Origin: Planctomycetota bacterium | GTDB lineage: Bacteria; Planctomycetota; Planctomycetia; Planctomycetales; Planctomycetaceae | Reading direction: 5' to 3' | DNA length: 64,000 nucleotides | Assembly: GCA_030836185.1 (NCBI GenBank) | Contig: JAURQH010000093.1 | Coordinates: forward strand, 38,968-102,967 | Part shown: positions 1-9,151 of the stretch, in pieces | Layout: each line of letters begins with the position of its first letter | How positions within the stretch are numbered: the stretch's first letter is position 1 | Position numbers and translations under genes: made by a program | The notes under the pieces: generated by a model | Database searches by the model: none | What the model saw: the letters and a program-made list of their open reading frames with translations, nothing else | What the model was told of the DNA's origin: nothing

Positions 1-381
1 CACGAGAGAGGGAGGTTTGTCAGAATGAATGTTCGATAACGCCCGCAATCTGGCCCCAAAAATCGGGTCCGAGATGTTGTGTTCTCTCGGCAATGTTTGC
101 CAGGCGGGGAAGACTTGCGGCGTTTCGTCCCGCCAGTCCGAGAAATCGTATTCCAGCTCTTCGAGCTCTGGTTGACGGGCGGCGATCACCAATAATGGTC
201 GCCCCAACTCCCTCTGGATCGAGTCCAGAATCAGCGCGCGCGCGGACCCCCAGGCTCCTACAATCGAAACCGGCTGTTCCTTGCGGAGTGCGGTTGCGAG
301 ATCAGAGAAGCCTGTCGATTGCTGCATCAGCGGGATGAGGTCGGCCAGTTGGCGAACCTCGACAATCGATGAAGGCGACAT
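1..381 (-). CDS. mfd: Transcription-repair coupling factor, N-terminus (partial)
   Basis: The gene starts with ATG at 381 and runs off the left edge of the window, so only the first 127 codons are visible. The translation has an early segment GAWGSARALILDSI followed by FPAWQTLPREHN and DPIFGARLRAL. This is the layout of the UvrB-like N-terminal module of Mfd, which recruits UvrA; the RNA-polymerase-binding and translocase domains would lie outside. Mfd displaces stalled RNA polymerase and directs nucleotide excision repair to the template strand. The open frame on the opposite strand at 93-338 is its shadow. The call rests on motif recognition in a partial protein and could be confirmed only with the rest of the gene. 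Confidence 0.82.
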   Translation of the reverse strand, partial: MSPSSIVEVRQLADLIPLMQQSTGFSDLATALRKEQPVSIVGAWGSARALILDSIQRELGRPLLVIAARQPELEELEYDFSDWRDETPQVFPAWQTLPREHNISDPIFGARLRALSNIHSDKPPSLV

Positions 382-439
382 AGAACAAGTATTCTATCGT
401 CCCCCTCATAAATGACGAGTGGCAATTGTCGGAATTCCG

Positions 440-979
440 TTATTCAGTCGGCTGCTCGGTCGGTTTTTTTCGCAAGTAATTCAAGGTCACACGCCGCACG
501 ATGGCAATCTGAATCGCAAACACAAACGTCATCAGAAGTAAGCCTAAAATATTGGCCAATAATTCGAAGGGAGAGGGTGCAAAACTGGGCCGGGAAACCA
601 CTAAGTAATCTAATACCAGCTTCGAGAAACTCAGAAAATATCCTAAGGAGCTCAACATTCCGGGCACAAAAATGATCCACACTCCAATCACGTGTGCCAG
701 CTTGGGCTCCGATCCCACTCGCGTAATTTGACGGTAGCCAAAACCCTCACCCCATATTCTGGAAATCGGATCCCACAGGGCAACTCCCGAAATCGGACCA
801 CCGCAATTCAGGCACATATGACTGGTAGGTTCACTCGAATGCCCACTCGGCTCAAAAGGTGTGAAGCATCGGGGACAAACCAGTTCATCGTCCTCCGACG
901 ACTCGACCGGCTCGGCCTGTTCGGCGAGATCTTCCCAGTTTGCAGGGAGTTCCTGATCGGTGGAGTTCGTAGTGGACAT
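440..979 (-). CDS. Zinc-ribbon membrane protein of unknown function
   Basis: I do not recognise a named family. The 179-residue product has an acidic, soluble N-terminus, then two Cys pairs (C35-P-R-C38 and C56-L-N-C59) typical of a zinc ribbon. Two hydrophobic segments follow at about 95-115 and 140-162, and the tail is basic (VRRVTLNYLRKK). This looks like an inner-membrane protein with a cytoplasmic zinc-binding head. I chose the ATG at 979; a GTG four codons upstream (991) is in frame but has no better ribosome-binding site. It is divergent from the exported isomerase-like gene at 1062 and separated from it by about 80 bp, so the two probably have separate promoters in that gap. Confidence 0.75.
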   Translation of the reverse strand: MSTTNSTDQELPANWEDLAEQAEPVESSEDDELVCPRCFTPFEPSGHSSEPTSHMCLNCGGPISGVALWDPISRIWGEGFGYRQITRVGSEPKLAHVIGVWIIFVPGMLSSLGYFLSFSKLVLDYLVVSRPSFAPSPFELLANILGLLLMTFVFAIQIAIVRRVTLNYLRKKPTEQPTE

Positions 980-1061
980 GAAATTTCTCACTGGCGTTTG
1001 GGGAATAAACAGATTCTACTGAAATGAAGCAGACTTTCATAAATTATTTCGGAGCGAACAG

Positions 1062-1988
1062 ATGACCTCGTTGAATGATTCCCGCCGTGACTTTCTAAAA
1101 TCTTCAGCACTCGCAGCCGCAGCCCTGACAATCCCGAATTCGCTGCTCGCTTTGGATGATTGCACAGCCACATCTCACTCCGGCATGAAACTCTCGTTGG
1201 CCGCCTATTCCTTCAACCGGTATCTTCCCAACAGTTGGCGGGGCAAACCAAAACCTGATGCCTCGATGACACTCATGGATTTTATCGATTACTGCGGCGA
1301 ACAGGGTGTCGAGGGGACCGAACTGACCGGGTACTATTTTCCTGAAAAGGTCACGCCGGAGTATTTGGCTAAGCTGAAATCACATACGCAAAAACAGGGA
1401 CTGGAGATCTCGGGAACTGCCATCGGAAATGATTTTTGTGTGCCGGCAGGAGAAAAACTCGAATTTGAGCTGAATCGTGCCAAACTATGGATCGATCACG
1501 CCGCGGCCATCGGAGCCCCCGTCATTCGTGTCTTCGCGGGAAAGGTCCCCAAGGGAGACACCGAAGAAGCGGCCATCGAACGCTGTGCGGATACCATGAA
1601 TCGAGCCTTGGCTTACGCGGGGAAGAAGCGAGTGAAGCTGGCTCTCGAAAATCATGGCGGCATCACGTCAACTCCCGAGCAAATGTTCTCAATCATCGAC
1701 CAGATCAAACCGTCACCATGGTTTGGAATCAATTTTGACAGCGGCAACTTCCAGACGGACGATCCTTATCGTGACTTGGAAAAAATCGCTCCCTTAGCGA
1801 TCAACGCGCAGATCAAAGTGGTGATCAAACCGAATCGCAAACCACAGCCCGCCGATTTTGCACGAATCGTGTCGATTCTCAAGAAAGCCAAATACCAAGG
1901 CTTCGTAGTGCTCGAATACGAAGAAAAAGCCGAGCCTCGCGAAGAAATTCCCGGCTATCTCAATCAATTGCGAGAGCTGATTTCCTGA
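1062..1988 (+). CDS. Tat-exported sugar phosphate isomerase/epimerase-like TIM barrel protein
   Basis: The 308-residue product begins with a twin-arginine signal (SRRDFLKSSALAAAALTIP, arginines at 8-9). A xylose-isomerase-like TIM barrel (AP endonuclease 2 superfamily) follows. Barrel-strand motifs with candidate metal ligands are visible as LALENHGG and GINFDSGNF, and VVLEYEE near the end. Family members isomerise or epimerise sugars or inositol derivatives using a divalent metal; export to the periplasm is common in planctomycete paralogues, whose substrates are mostly unknown. A GGAG ribosome-binding site lies 7 bp before the ATG. The stem-loop at 2006-2040 lies just after the stop. Family assignment is firm, substrate is not. 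Confidence 0.88.
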   Translation: MTSLNDSRRDFLKSSALAAAALTIPNSLLALDDCTATSHSGMKLSLAAYSFNRYLPNSWRGKPKPDASMTLMDFIDYCGEQGVEGTELTGYYFPEKVTPEYLAKLKSHTQKQGLEISGTAIGNDFCVPAGEKLEFELNRAKLWIDHAAAIGAPVIRVFAGKVPKGDTEEAAIERCADTMNRALAYAGKKRVKLALENHGGITSTPEQMFSIIDQIKPSPWFGINFDSGNFQTDDPYRDLEKIAPLAINAQIKVVIKPNRKPQPADFARIVSILKKAKYQGFVVLEYEEKAEPREEIPGYLNQLRELIS

Positions 1989-2005
1989 ACGACAGACAAC
2001 GAAAA

Positions 2006-2040
2006 AAGCGAGGAATCACATCGAGAGTGAGACCTCGCTT
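2006..2040. terminator. Stem-loop between convergent genes
   Basis: AAGCGAGG (2006-2013) pairs with CCTCGCTT (2033-2040). Read on the minus strand the stem is followed by a run of T, as expected for an intrinsic terminator of the gene ending at 2078. It also lies 18 bp past the stop of the plus-strand gene ending at 1988 but lacks a T run on that strand. Confidence 0.75.
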
Positions 2041-2077
2041 CAAATCAAATCAAACTGATAGTTGAACTGTTCCGGGA

Positions 2078-2764
2078 TCACCTGTCGTCGAGTGCGAGTG
2101 AATAACAAAGATTCTCGAATTGTTCCTGAAATTCCTCGGTTGAGGAATGCACGTGCTCGGCTTCTGTGATGAATTTCATGTCGTCGTCTCGTTCGAGTCC
2201 ATGATTCATCAGGATGGCTTCCATACGTTCGAGATCGCGACCGTACATCACCAAAAGCTTATGTTCGTCGAGCTGAACTTCCATTGGTTTACGAGGATTG
2301 AGCAAAGCAATTCCCGCACACCCATCGTTGGTCAACATTTCTTCGTAGTCGTACAGAGTACTCATCAGAATGGGCAACTCGATATGTTCACGATGACGAT
2401 CACGATGTTCATCGCCCATGGAAGAATGACTGGTCTCCAACACTAAATCGACTTCATCACCCAGAGGCCGTACCAAGTCCAGAAACAGATCGAACAGATC
2501 AGGTTTGGATGCTGAGGCAATCAGCACAGGTATCCGAACACCGGATGACTTATCGTCATATTGATCCCAGCGGTAACCCGCTTTAGGAACGACATCGAGT
2601 TCATAAGAAGGACGGACTGCATCTGTCAGCAGGAAATCGCCATAGCGATTAATTCCCAGATGAGCATCAATCTCTTCCTGAGAGAGAGTGGCGAATCCAC
2701 CTGCCTGCTTTTGAGGCTGCTCGGTGTGATTTGTGCTTTTGAGAATTTTCTTGAGGAAACTCAT
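2078..2764 (-). CDS. Conserved hypothetical protein
   Basis: The 228-residue protein matches no family I can name. It has no signal peptide or membrane segment. A short basic N-terminus (MSFLKKILKS) is followed by an acidic mixed alpha/beta protein with a His/Arg/Asp-rich stretch (MGDEHRDRHREH) around residue 120 and a very acidic C-terminus. It looks like a soluble cytoplasmic protein. An AGGA ribosome-binding site lies about 9 bp before the ATG. The gene stands alone, facing the isomerase-like gene tail to tail across a terminator. Confidence 0.75.
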   Translation of the reverse strand: MSFLKKILKSTNHTEQPQKQAGGFATLSQEEIDAHLGINRYGDFLLTDAVRPSYELDVVPKAGYRWDQYDDKSSGVRIPVLIASASKPDLFDLFLDLVRPLGDEVDLVLETSHSSMGDEHRDRHREHIELPILMSTLYDYEEMLTNDGCAGIALLNPRKPMEVQLDEHKLLVMYGRDLERMEAILMNHGLERDDDMKFITEAEHVHSSTEEFQEQFENLCYSLALDDR

Positions 2765-3229
2765 TGCCGGGTAGTCCTGACACTTTCGGTTATCTCCCTT
2801 CGTCGCCGATCGTGAATGTGTGTAAGGTTGCTGCTTGCAACCGGTATCGTATCTGATCTTCGTTTCATCGGACGTCGCTCATCGACATCACCCTAACCTA
2901 GCACATGTATCCCCTTGCGTTCGATTACCCTGCCCATCACATGGGATTTTCCCCGAGAAAGAGGGTTTGTATGGTCTGACAGGGTGAATCAGATAAGCTG
3001 GTAGGATTTGGGTGAGTTCTCCGATTTCGCTGGGTCAAACGGTCTTCTACGATGTTTAACGATTGCCTCTTTTCAGCATCATTTCATCCGTGCGCCGAGC
3101 AAATCACGAATTGAATATTTTCAGAAACTCACGTCGGTCGGGAATCCAAAAGTGGGACTGTAGCGATTATAGGGATTCGCTAAGATTGTACAGGAAGCGA
3201 CCGGCATTCACTCAGCAGGAAAGCACGAA
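2765..3229. other. Intergenic region, no gene seen
   Basis: This 465-bp gap lies between divergently transcribed genes and should hold both promoters. I see no convincing coding frame, tRNA or long hairpin in it. Confidence 0.6.
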
Positions 3230-4732
3230 ATGACGATTAGTTGTTCTTCGCGAAGTCTCGCGCAACGCATGGGGTTGTTGATACTTCTCTCTCTCGCCAT
3301 CAATTCGACATCACCTCTTTTCACGAGCGCACAAGAGTCTGTCAAAACTGAGTGGCAGGTGATGATGCTGGATCAGCAGCGGATCGGCTATGCGAGTCTC
3401 GAAACTCGTCAAGAGGATCAGATTCTCAAACTCAAACAATCGTCCCGCATGGAATTCCAACGCTTCGGGCAGAAAATTGAACTCGAAACAGAACTGCATA
3501 CCGAAGAACTGACTGACGGCACATTGCGCTCGTTCCGATTTGAAATTCGGAACCCTCCCAACAAACCCACCCTCTCTTCAGGAACGATTCGCGGGAATCA
3601 ACTCGATCTTAAGCTGACCGTCAACGGACGAGTAAGCGAGAAAAAAGTCACCCTGCCACCCAATCTCAAGTCTCCTCTTTGGCAAGAACGGATGTTTCGA
3701 GATCAAACCTTGAAGGAAGGTTTAGCGAATTCGTTCAACACCTGGTTGCCCGAACTTTCCAAAGTCAGCAATTTGAAATTTCGCGTCGATCAAGAACGTC
3801 AAACAGAAATGTTCGCTGGGAACAGAATGCGCGTCTATAAAGTCAACGTCGTCAACTCGGCGATCCCGACTCTGAAAATGCGTGGCTATCTGGATGACAA
3901 CGGTCGTTGGGTGAAATCAGAATCTGACTTCTTCGGGAAAACACTTTATACCTATCAAGTCTCAGAGACAGAGGCGTTAAAAGAACTAGCAGGTGACGAA
4001 CTCGATTTGGCGATGAAGACAATCGTCCGCGTGGGAGGACTCCGTGATCCACACCGACTCAGAGAAGTCACATATCGAATCACTCTCGAATCCGATGACC
4101 CCGCAGAGTATTTCGTCTCCGGCCCTTCACAATCCATCAAGAAAGTGAACGACCGTACGATTCTGTTAACTGTCCAAAAGATCGAAGCTTCCCCGCGCAC
4201 TGCAATCTCACGAAAACCAGACAACAAATATTTGCAACCAACCGAGTTTCTACAATCGAATGACTTCCGCATCGTGCAACTGGCACGACGCGCATCGGCA
4301 GGGATTGGCGATCCTAATCGGATTGCCGTCAACATGGAAAAGACGGTCCACGAAACTGTCCGCAATAAGAACTTTTCAACCGCTTTGGCGTCCGCCGCCG
4401 AAGTTGCCGAAAAACGTGAAGGCGACTGCACCGAACACGCCATGTTATTGGCGGCCATGTTGCGTGCGGAAAAACTGCCCTCCCGTATCGCAGTCGGTTT
4501 CGTTTATTCCGATCACTTTAACGGCTTCGCCGGTCATATGTGGACCGAAGTGTGGTTGAGGGACCGTTGGTATCCACTCGATGCGACTCTTGCAAAAGGG
4601 GGAATCGGTCCCGGTCATCTGAAAATCAGTGACAGTGCCCTCGATGAAAATTCCCCCGCTCCCATCACATCATTTCTCCCCATGCTGCGACTCCTGGGGC
4701 AAATGACCATCGAAGTCGAAAAGAAACGGTAG
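3230..4732 (+). CDS. Exported transglutaminase-like protein
   Basis: The 500-residue protein has a signal peptide (hydrophobic core LLILLSLAINS, cleavage near residue 34). A long beta-rich N-terminal domain is followed by a transglutaminase-like core. The catalytic triad is visible: Cys400 in REGDCTEH, His436 in GHMWTEVW and Asp451 in WYPLDAT. This core occurs in bacterial cysteine proteases and amide-bond-forming enzymes; in planctomycetes such proteins are exported and their substrates are unknown. The gene ends with the tandem stops TAG-TGA. It is monocistronic and faces the beta-helix gene at 4755. Confidence 0.88.
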   Translation: MTISCSSRSLAQRMGLLILLSLAINSTSPLFTSAQESVKTEWQVMMLDQQRIGYASLETRQEDQILKLKQSSRMEFQRFGQKIELETELHTEELTDGTLRSFRFEIRNPPNKPTLSSGTIRGNQLDLKLTVNGRVSEKKVTLPPNLKSPLWQERMFRDQTLKEGLANSFNTWLPELSKVSNLKFRVDQERQTEMFAGNRMRVYKVNVVNSAIPTLKMRGYLDDNGRWVKSESDFFGKTLYTYQVSETEALKELAGDELDLAMKTIVRVGGLRDPHRLREVTYRITLESDDPAEYFVSGPSQSIKKVNDRTILLTVQKIEASPRTAISRKPDNKYLQPTEFLQSNDFRIVQLARRASAGIGDPNRIAVNMEKTVHETVRNKNFSTALASAAEVAEKREGDCTEHAMLLAAMLRAEKLPSRIAVGFVYSDHFNGFAGHMWTEVWLRDRWYPLDATLAKGGIGPGHLKISDSALDENSPAPITSFLPMLRLLGQMTIEVEKKR

Positions 4733-4754
4733 TGAGTGGAGAGTTCAATCGGGA

Positions 4755-5960
4755 TCATTTTTTCGGAGTGTGAATCTCTTCTCCCAGGACGGGGTTCGCA
4801 AGATCGGTGTGTTGACTGGAGACGTTCGTTAAGACATTTCCGTCGAGCAGGATGTTCGTCGAAGGTTCACCGCGTAACTCGATTGCCGGTGTTTGCAGTC
4901 CCGAAAAACCATTGCCCGAGATACCGACATGGTTCGTCCCTTCAAGCACCAAACCTGCCGCCAATAAGTCATTCGTCCCACGACGAACCTGGCCCTCACC
5001 GATATCGCTGTTGCTGAAGTGATTGGCGGCAACAGTAATGCTGCCACTGTCGGGTCCCACACGGACGGCGTCTGCCGTCATCAGCGTGAACGTATTTGCT
5101 GAGATTGCACAACCGTGCGCATCACGAAGATCAACTCCCGCTCCATTGTGGGCAATCACGTTCGCACTCACAGTGATGCCGTAACAATTCCGGTCCAGAA
5201 TGATGGCCGTCCCCCGGCACTCTTCAATCATGTTTGCCGCGACGACGCTGCCATAGGTGTTCTCAATGACCACGCCATGTTGCAAATGATCATCCAGATT
5301 ATTACCGGACATCGTCAAATTGAATCCATTGATACAATGCAAGGCATCGTTGTTCTCTTCAAACTGGTTCGCCGAAACGATGATATCATGACAGCCGAGG
5401 ATGTTGAGTCCGACCTGTTTGTTGTAGGTGATCAGACAATCGGAAACTCGGGGATCTTCGTAACAATGGTCGAGTGTGATACCGTCTCCGCCATTCTCGC
5501 TGATGGTGACCGCATCGATGTGAATTTCATTGATACGACGAGCCAGAATTCCGCTTCCACTCTTCTCATTCCCCGTGATGCGAAAGTTCGTCAATCGAAC
5601 ACGCCACAGGTTGTGTTTGTCGGTTTTGGCATTTTTGACCTCGGGATGCGACAACAAAATCGCCGGTTCGCCGTTGGTGTTGGTGTTGATGATATGTGTC
5701 GCAGTGCCTGCACCTTCGATGGTGATATCTTCTCCACGAATAATAAGCGGCTTGCTGATTTCAAACTGACCGGGCGGCAATCGGACAATGCCACCCTCTT
5801 TCGGAACCGCATCGATGGCCGCCTGTAATGATTCGTATTGAGAGGCGATGATCTCTGGACGAGCACCGGAGAGAGTGGTCGACTCTGGCTGTGTGACATT
5901 CAATCCCAACACGGCCAAAATCCCTGTGGTCAGAAACATCCCGGCAAAATATGTTTTCAT
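4755..5960 (-). CDS. Exported right-handed parallel beta-helix protein
   Basis: The 401-residue product has an N-terminal signal peptide (MKTYFAGMFLTTGILAVLG). The pectate-lyase superfamily entry motif follows: LQAAIDAVPKEGGIVRLPPG. The rest is made of degenerate coils of about 22 residues such as ISENGGDGITLDHC and VSANQFEENNDALHC, i.e. a NosD/PbH1-type beta-helix. Such folds bind or cleave polysaccharides; no catalytic residues can be assigned with confidence. It is the last gene of a minus-strand run with the DUF1501 gene (41-bp gap), so co-expression is likely. Fold is confident, activity is not. Confidence 0.85.
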   Translation of the reverse strand: MKTYFAGMFLTTGILAVLGLNVTQPESTTLSGARPEIIASQYESLQAAIDAVPKEGGIVRLPPGQFEISKPLIIRGEDITIEGAGTATHIINTNTNGEPAILLSHPEVKNAKTDKHNLWRVRLTNFRITGNEKSGSGILARRINEIHIDAVTISENGGDGITLDHCYEDPRVSDCLITYNKQVGLNILGCHDIIVSANQFEENNDALHCINGFNLTMSGNNLDDHLQHGVVIENTYGSVVAANMIEECRGTAIILDRNCYGITVSANVIAHNGAGVDLRDAHGCAISANTFTLMTADAVRVGPDSGSITVAANHFSNSDIGEGQVRRGTNDLLAAGLVLEGTNHVGISGNGFSGLQTPAIELRGEPSTNILLDGNVLTNVSSQHTDLANPVLGEEIHTPKK

Positions 5961-6001
5961 GGTGAGCTTTCGAGAGAGATCAATTGTTGTGAAAGAGAAG
6001 T

Positions 6002-7375
6002 TCAGGAAAATAATTCATCAACCGGCTTTCCATTACTAACTCGGAAGGAAAACCCGTCTGCGCCGTAGCGTTGTTCCAATGGGATATCGAGTGCCTGAAA
6101 GATGGTCGCTCCAACATCGGCATGAGAAACAGGACGACCCGCCGCGACTTCTCCTCCAATTTTATCAGAGGCACCGTAGACAAATCCACGTTTCACGCCA
6201 CCACCGGCAAACAGACCGGTGTAAGCGTTCGGCCAATGACCGCGTCCCCGCCCTTCTCCCTCAAATTTCGGGCTACGTCCGAATTCTCCCACCACAGGCA
6301 CAAACGTGGTCTCCAATAAGCCACGGTCTTCCAGATCGGTGATGAGTGCAGAAAGTCCTTGATCGAGACGCGGTGCCGACCAACGCATTCCATACGGCCC
6401 GTTACCATACATGTTGTCGTTGCCACTATAGTAACTGTCGTGCATATCCCAAACCTGGGTGACGGTCGGCTCAGTTTCACCCGGCGCGAGCCCCGGCCAG
6501 GCCGTGAGCGAAACAAGACGAACACCGGCTTCAATCAAACGACGAGCCATCAACAAATACTGCCCCAGGGGATTTCTTCCGTAACGATCTCGCACCGCAT
6601 CGGGCTCTTGCGTCAGATCGAAGGCTTCCCGAGCACGAGAACCGGTCACAAGATCACGAGCTCGTTCGTGCAAATCGGTCCATTGAGTAGGGCGTTTCTC
6701 GTCCTCTAACGACCGCAACAGATCAAACCGTTGCTGCAATCGCCGACCGTCCACTCCCTCCGGAGGATTGAAATGTTTCACCTGGAACAAAGACGCTGCC
6801 GGGTTATCGAGTTCGTGACCGATCCGCAAAGGTGCGTGCTCGTAGCCGATCTTGTGCAAGCCGTTGTTGTACCGGGGAACTTTATTCGTCCCTGTTTTCA
6901 TATTGTGCAACCAGACATACGAGGGCATGTTGACCGTTGATGGCTGGAAACGGGAAATCAACGACCCAATGAATGGTGAATCGTCGGCCGCGGTACCATT
7001 TGGCTGACCGGTCAACATCGTATGAGCGGCCGTCACATGCACGGTATCACGATGACTCATGGAACGAACGAGACTGAACCGATCCGCAATGGTCGCCAGC
7101 CGAGGCATCATTTCGGTGAATTGCACACCGGGTATCGCGGTGGCAATCTGATCATAGGGGCCTCGTGTTTCCGATGGAGCGAATGGCTTTGGGTCGAGCG
7201 TATCAATGTGGCTCAATCCGCCGCTCAACACGATGAAAATGCACGATTTTTCCGTCGCACCCAGTTCTTCGGCAGCTAGCAGGTTGGGCAAAGTCAGCCC
7301 AAGCCCCCCCAATGAGCCAGCTTGGATCAGCGAGCGCCGACTGAGGAAAGTCTGATTGTGGAGGAAACTGGACAT
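6002..7375 (-). CDS. DUF1501 protein, Tat-exported
   Basis: The 457-residue protein has a twin-arginine signal near the start (FLSRRSLIQAGSLGGLGL). DUF1501 hallmarks follow: SGGLSHIDTLDPKP, RSMSHRDTVHVTAAHTMLTGQP, RYGRNPLGQYLLMARRLIEAGV and VGEFGRSPKFEGEGRGRGHWP. DUF1501 is a sulfatase/alkaline-phosphatase-like fold greatly expanded in planctomycetes and often next to PSD1/DUF1553 cytochrome genes. No DUF1553 partner is present here; the neighbours are two amidohydrolase-family genes upstream and a beta-helix protein downstream. Biochemical role is unknown. A second DUF1501 gene lies at 56638-58017. Confidence 0.93.
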   Translation of the reverse strand: MSSFLHNQTFLSRRSLIQAGSLGGLGLTLPNLLAAEELGATEKSCIFIVLSGGLSHIDTLDPKPFAPSETRGPYDQIATAIPGVQFTEMMPRLATIADRFSLVRSMSHRDTVHVTAAHTMLTGQPNGTAADDSPFIGSLISRFQPSTVNMPSYVWLHNMKTGTNKVPRYNNGLHKIGYEHAPLRIGHELDNPAASLFQVKHFNPPEGVDGRRLQQRFDLLRSLEDEKRPTQWTDLHERARDLVTGSRAREAFDLTQEPDAVRDRYGRNPLGQYLLMARRLIEAGVRLVSLTAWPGLAPGETEPTVTQVWDMHDSYYSGNDNMYGNGPYGMRWSAPRLDQGLSALITDLEDRGLLETTFVPVVGEFGRSPKFEGEGRGRGHWPNAYTGLFAGGGVKRGFVYGASDKIGGEVAAGRPVSHADVGATIFQALDIPLEQRYGADGFSFRVSNGKPVDELFS

Positions 7376-7511
7376 CGATAAAGTCCGATTTCTGTTCGGA
7401 TGATGAGTGCCGCCGAGCGCACGACGAAGTCATCGAATAATCATCACATGAATAAAGACTAACGTGTTTATTGTCGAGTTTCACGCAGAGAATTTGATTT
7501 CACAAAGATCA

Positions 7512-8273
7512 TCACGTCAACTTTTCAGCATTCCCTGCTGCAATCGCCGAGCGAATCGTCTCTCCTAAATCCGACTCTTTCAGTTTCAACTGAGACGATT
7601 CAAAGTAAAAGAAGGGAAAGTGCGAACCAAATAAAACACGTTGGTAAGGGACATCTTCTATGAATTTTCCCACGCCGCCGATCCCTTCCAACATCGCAAA
7701 GTCGTAATAAACATCGCCGGCTTTCGCCAGTTGTGTCACCAGCGGACTCCGTAAGGATCGTTGGGAGTTTAGGAGAACAATTTTGAGACCGGGAAACTTC
7801 GGCAACAACTCCAAAAGTGGTTTTACATCGACATCGGGAACCTGAACCAACGGATGCTGTGTCCGAACATCTTCCATCCGCAAACTGATCTGCACGATCA
7901 AGTTTCGTTGATGACATTCCGTCACTAAATCCGCGAACAATTCTGAGTCGAGCGCGTAGCCGTGATAATTGGGATGCAGTCGCACACCGGGCATTTGATA
8001 TTTCTCTTGGCAACGGCGAACATCCTCTTTCCAATCGGGCAACGTGGGATTCACACAACCAAACGGAATCAGAAATCCGGCACCTTTCTGCTGGCATTCT
8101 GCCGCCAATCGACGATTCACGCCGTCCGCATCTTCGTGCAGGATTGCTTCAAAACTACCAACCCAGGCTTGAGTCACTCCAGCATTTTTCAATTTTTTGA
8201 CAAGTGGATCGGTCGTGTCGTGAGGAAGGCGGCGGAACGGCCACTGAAAGAGAGAGACATTCACATCGATCAT
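7512..8273 (-). CDS. Amidohydrolase-family protein lacking canonical metal ligands
   Basis: The 253-residue TIM-barrel protein resembles amidohydrolase_2 enzymes (MIDVNVSLFQWPFRRLP at the start, VRLHPNYHGY in the middle, LFGSHFPFFYFE near the end). The usual N-terminal HxH is replaced by N-V-S and the final aspartate of GxD is a histidine. This suggests altered chemistry or a non-catalytic partner. Its ATG overlaps the stop of the upstream amidohydrolase gene (ATGA), so the two are translationally coupled and may act on the same compound or form a heterodimer. No substrate can be named. Confidence 0.8.
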   Translation of the reverse strand: MIDVNVSLFQWPFRRLPHDTTDPLVKKLKNAGVTQAWVGSFEAILHEDADGVNRRLAAECQQKGAGFLIPFGCVNPTLPDWKEDVRRCQEKYQMPGVRLHPNYHGYALDSELFADLVTECHQRNLIVQISLRMEDVRTQHPLVQVPDVDVKPLLELLPKFPGLKIVLLNSQRSLRSPLVTQLAKAGDVYYDFAMLEGIGGVGKFIEDVPYQRVLFGSHFPFFYFESSQLKLKESDLGETIRSAIAAGNAEKLT

Positions 8274-9058
8274 GGCTTGATCCCTTTCTCTCTCAGAATC
8301 GGCAGCAGCATCTTTTTCAAATTGGCTCCCAGAATCTGCTGTTGAGATTCTTTGGAAACTTGTGCTCCGGTAATTTTGGCGAGTTGCGAAGAAATACTGC
8401 GGCCTCCGATATCACTGCCGTAAATGATCCTGTCGGCTCCCAACTCGCGAACCGCCATCTCGGTGATGCCAGCGGTGGGATCAAATCCCCCTGTTCCAAT
8501 CGAGACATTTGGGCAATCACGAATCGCTCGGATACCACGTTCCCAATCGCCACCTGTATGACCGCAGATGAGTGGTATCTCAGGGTGTCGCTTGGCGAGG
8601 CGGGCAAGTTCCTCGGGAGTCGATTCACCGTCTAAATTGCCACTCACCTTGTACCATGTGTGTTGGAAAATCACCCCTTTCAACTCAGCCACACGTTCGA
8701 TGATGGTATCGACCGCTTCGTCATCACACCGGGCGGCGACCCACAATTTGATGCCCACCAAGGGACCGTTCTTAATGCAGCGATCAATCTCGTCGAGTGA
8801 TTCTTGCAGATAATTGGGATTCAAATAGGCAAATCCCAAAGCCCGGTCCATCCAGTGAGAGATCGCCTGGATCACTTCATCATTCTGTTGTCGAAAATCG
8901 TCCGGCTTGGGATCATAAGAGCGACTGAAGCTCATGCCGAGAAACACAATCAGCCGGTCAACACCCATCCGGTCGGCGTATTTCAGCAGTTGTGACATTC
9001 GTTCTTCGGGCGTACGGCCATCAACGCCGTTCAAGTGACAATGCAAATCCCAAATCAT
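8270..9058 (-). CDS. Amidohydrolase_2-family hydrolase or decarboxylase
   Basis: The 262-residue metal-dependent TIM-barrel hydrolase has MIWDLHCHLNG (HxH) at the N-terminus, IFQHTWYK and ICGHTGGDWERG histidines on middle strands, and YGSDIGG supplying the last aspartate. These are the metal-binding positions of the amidohydrolase_2 family (hydrolases and ACMSD-like decarboxylases). An AGGAG ribosome-binding site lies upstream of the ATG. It precedes and overlaps the divergent relative at 7512-8273; both lie upstream of the DUF1501 and beta-helix genes. The canonical member of the pair is intact, the other is not. Confidence 0.87.
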   Translation of the reverse strand: MIWDLHCHLNGVDGRTPEERMSQLLKYADRMGVDRLIVFLGMSFSRSYDPKPDDFRQQNDEVIQAISHWMDRALGFAYLNPNYLQESLDEIDRCIKNGPLVGIKLWVAARCDDEAVDTIIERVAELKGVIFQHTWYKVSGNLDGESTPEELARLAKRHPEIPLICGHTGGDWERGIRAIRDCPNVSIGTGGFDPTAGITEMAVRELGADRIIYGSDIGGRSISSQLAKITGAQVSKESQQQILGANLKKMLLPILREKGIKP

Positions 9059-9151
9059 GCAGTCACATCTCCTGCAAAGAATGATAAAAATGCGAGGGTG
9101 TTACGATCTTTGCAGCTTACCCGGCATTCTCTCTGCATGCGAGAACTGATC

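Noticed and set aside
93..338. Plus-strand open frame of 81 codons
   Set aside because: It lies opposite the clear mfd N-terminus and has no family features or ribosome-binding site.
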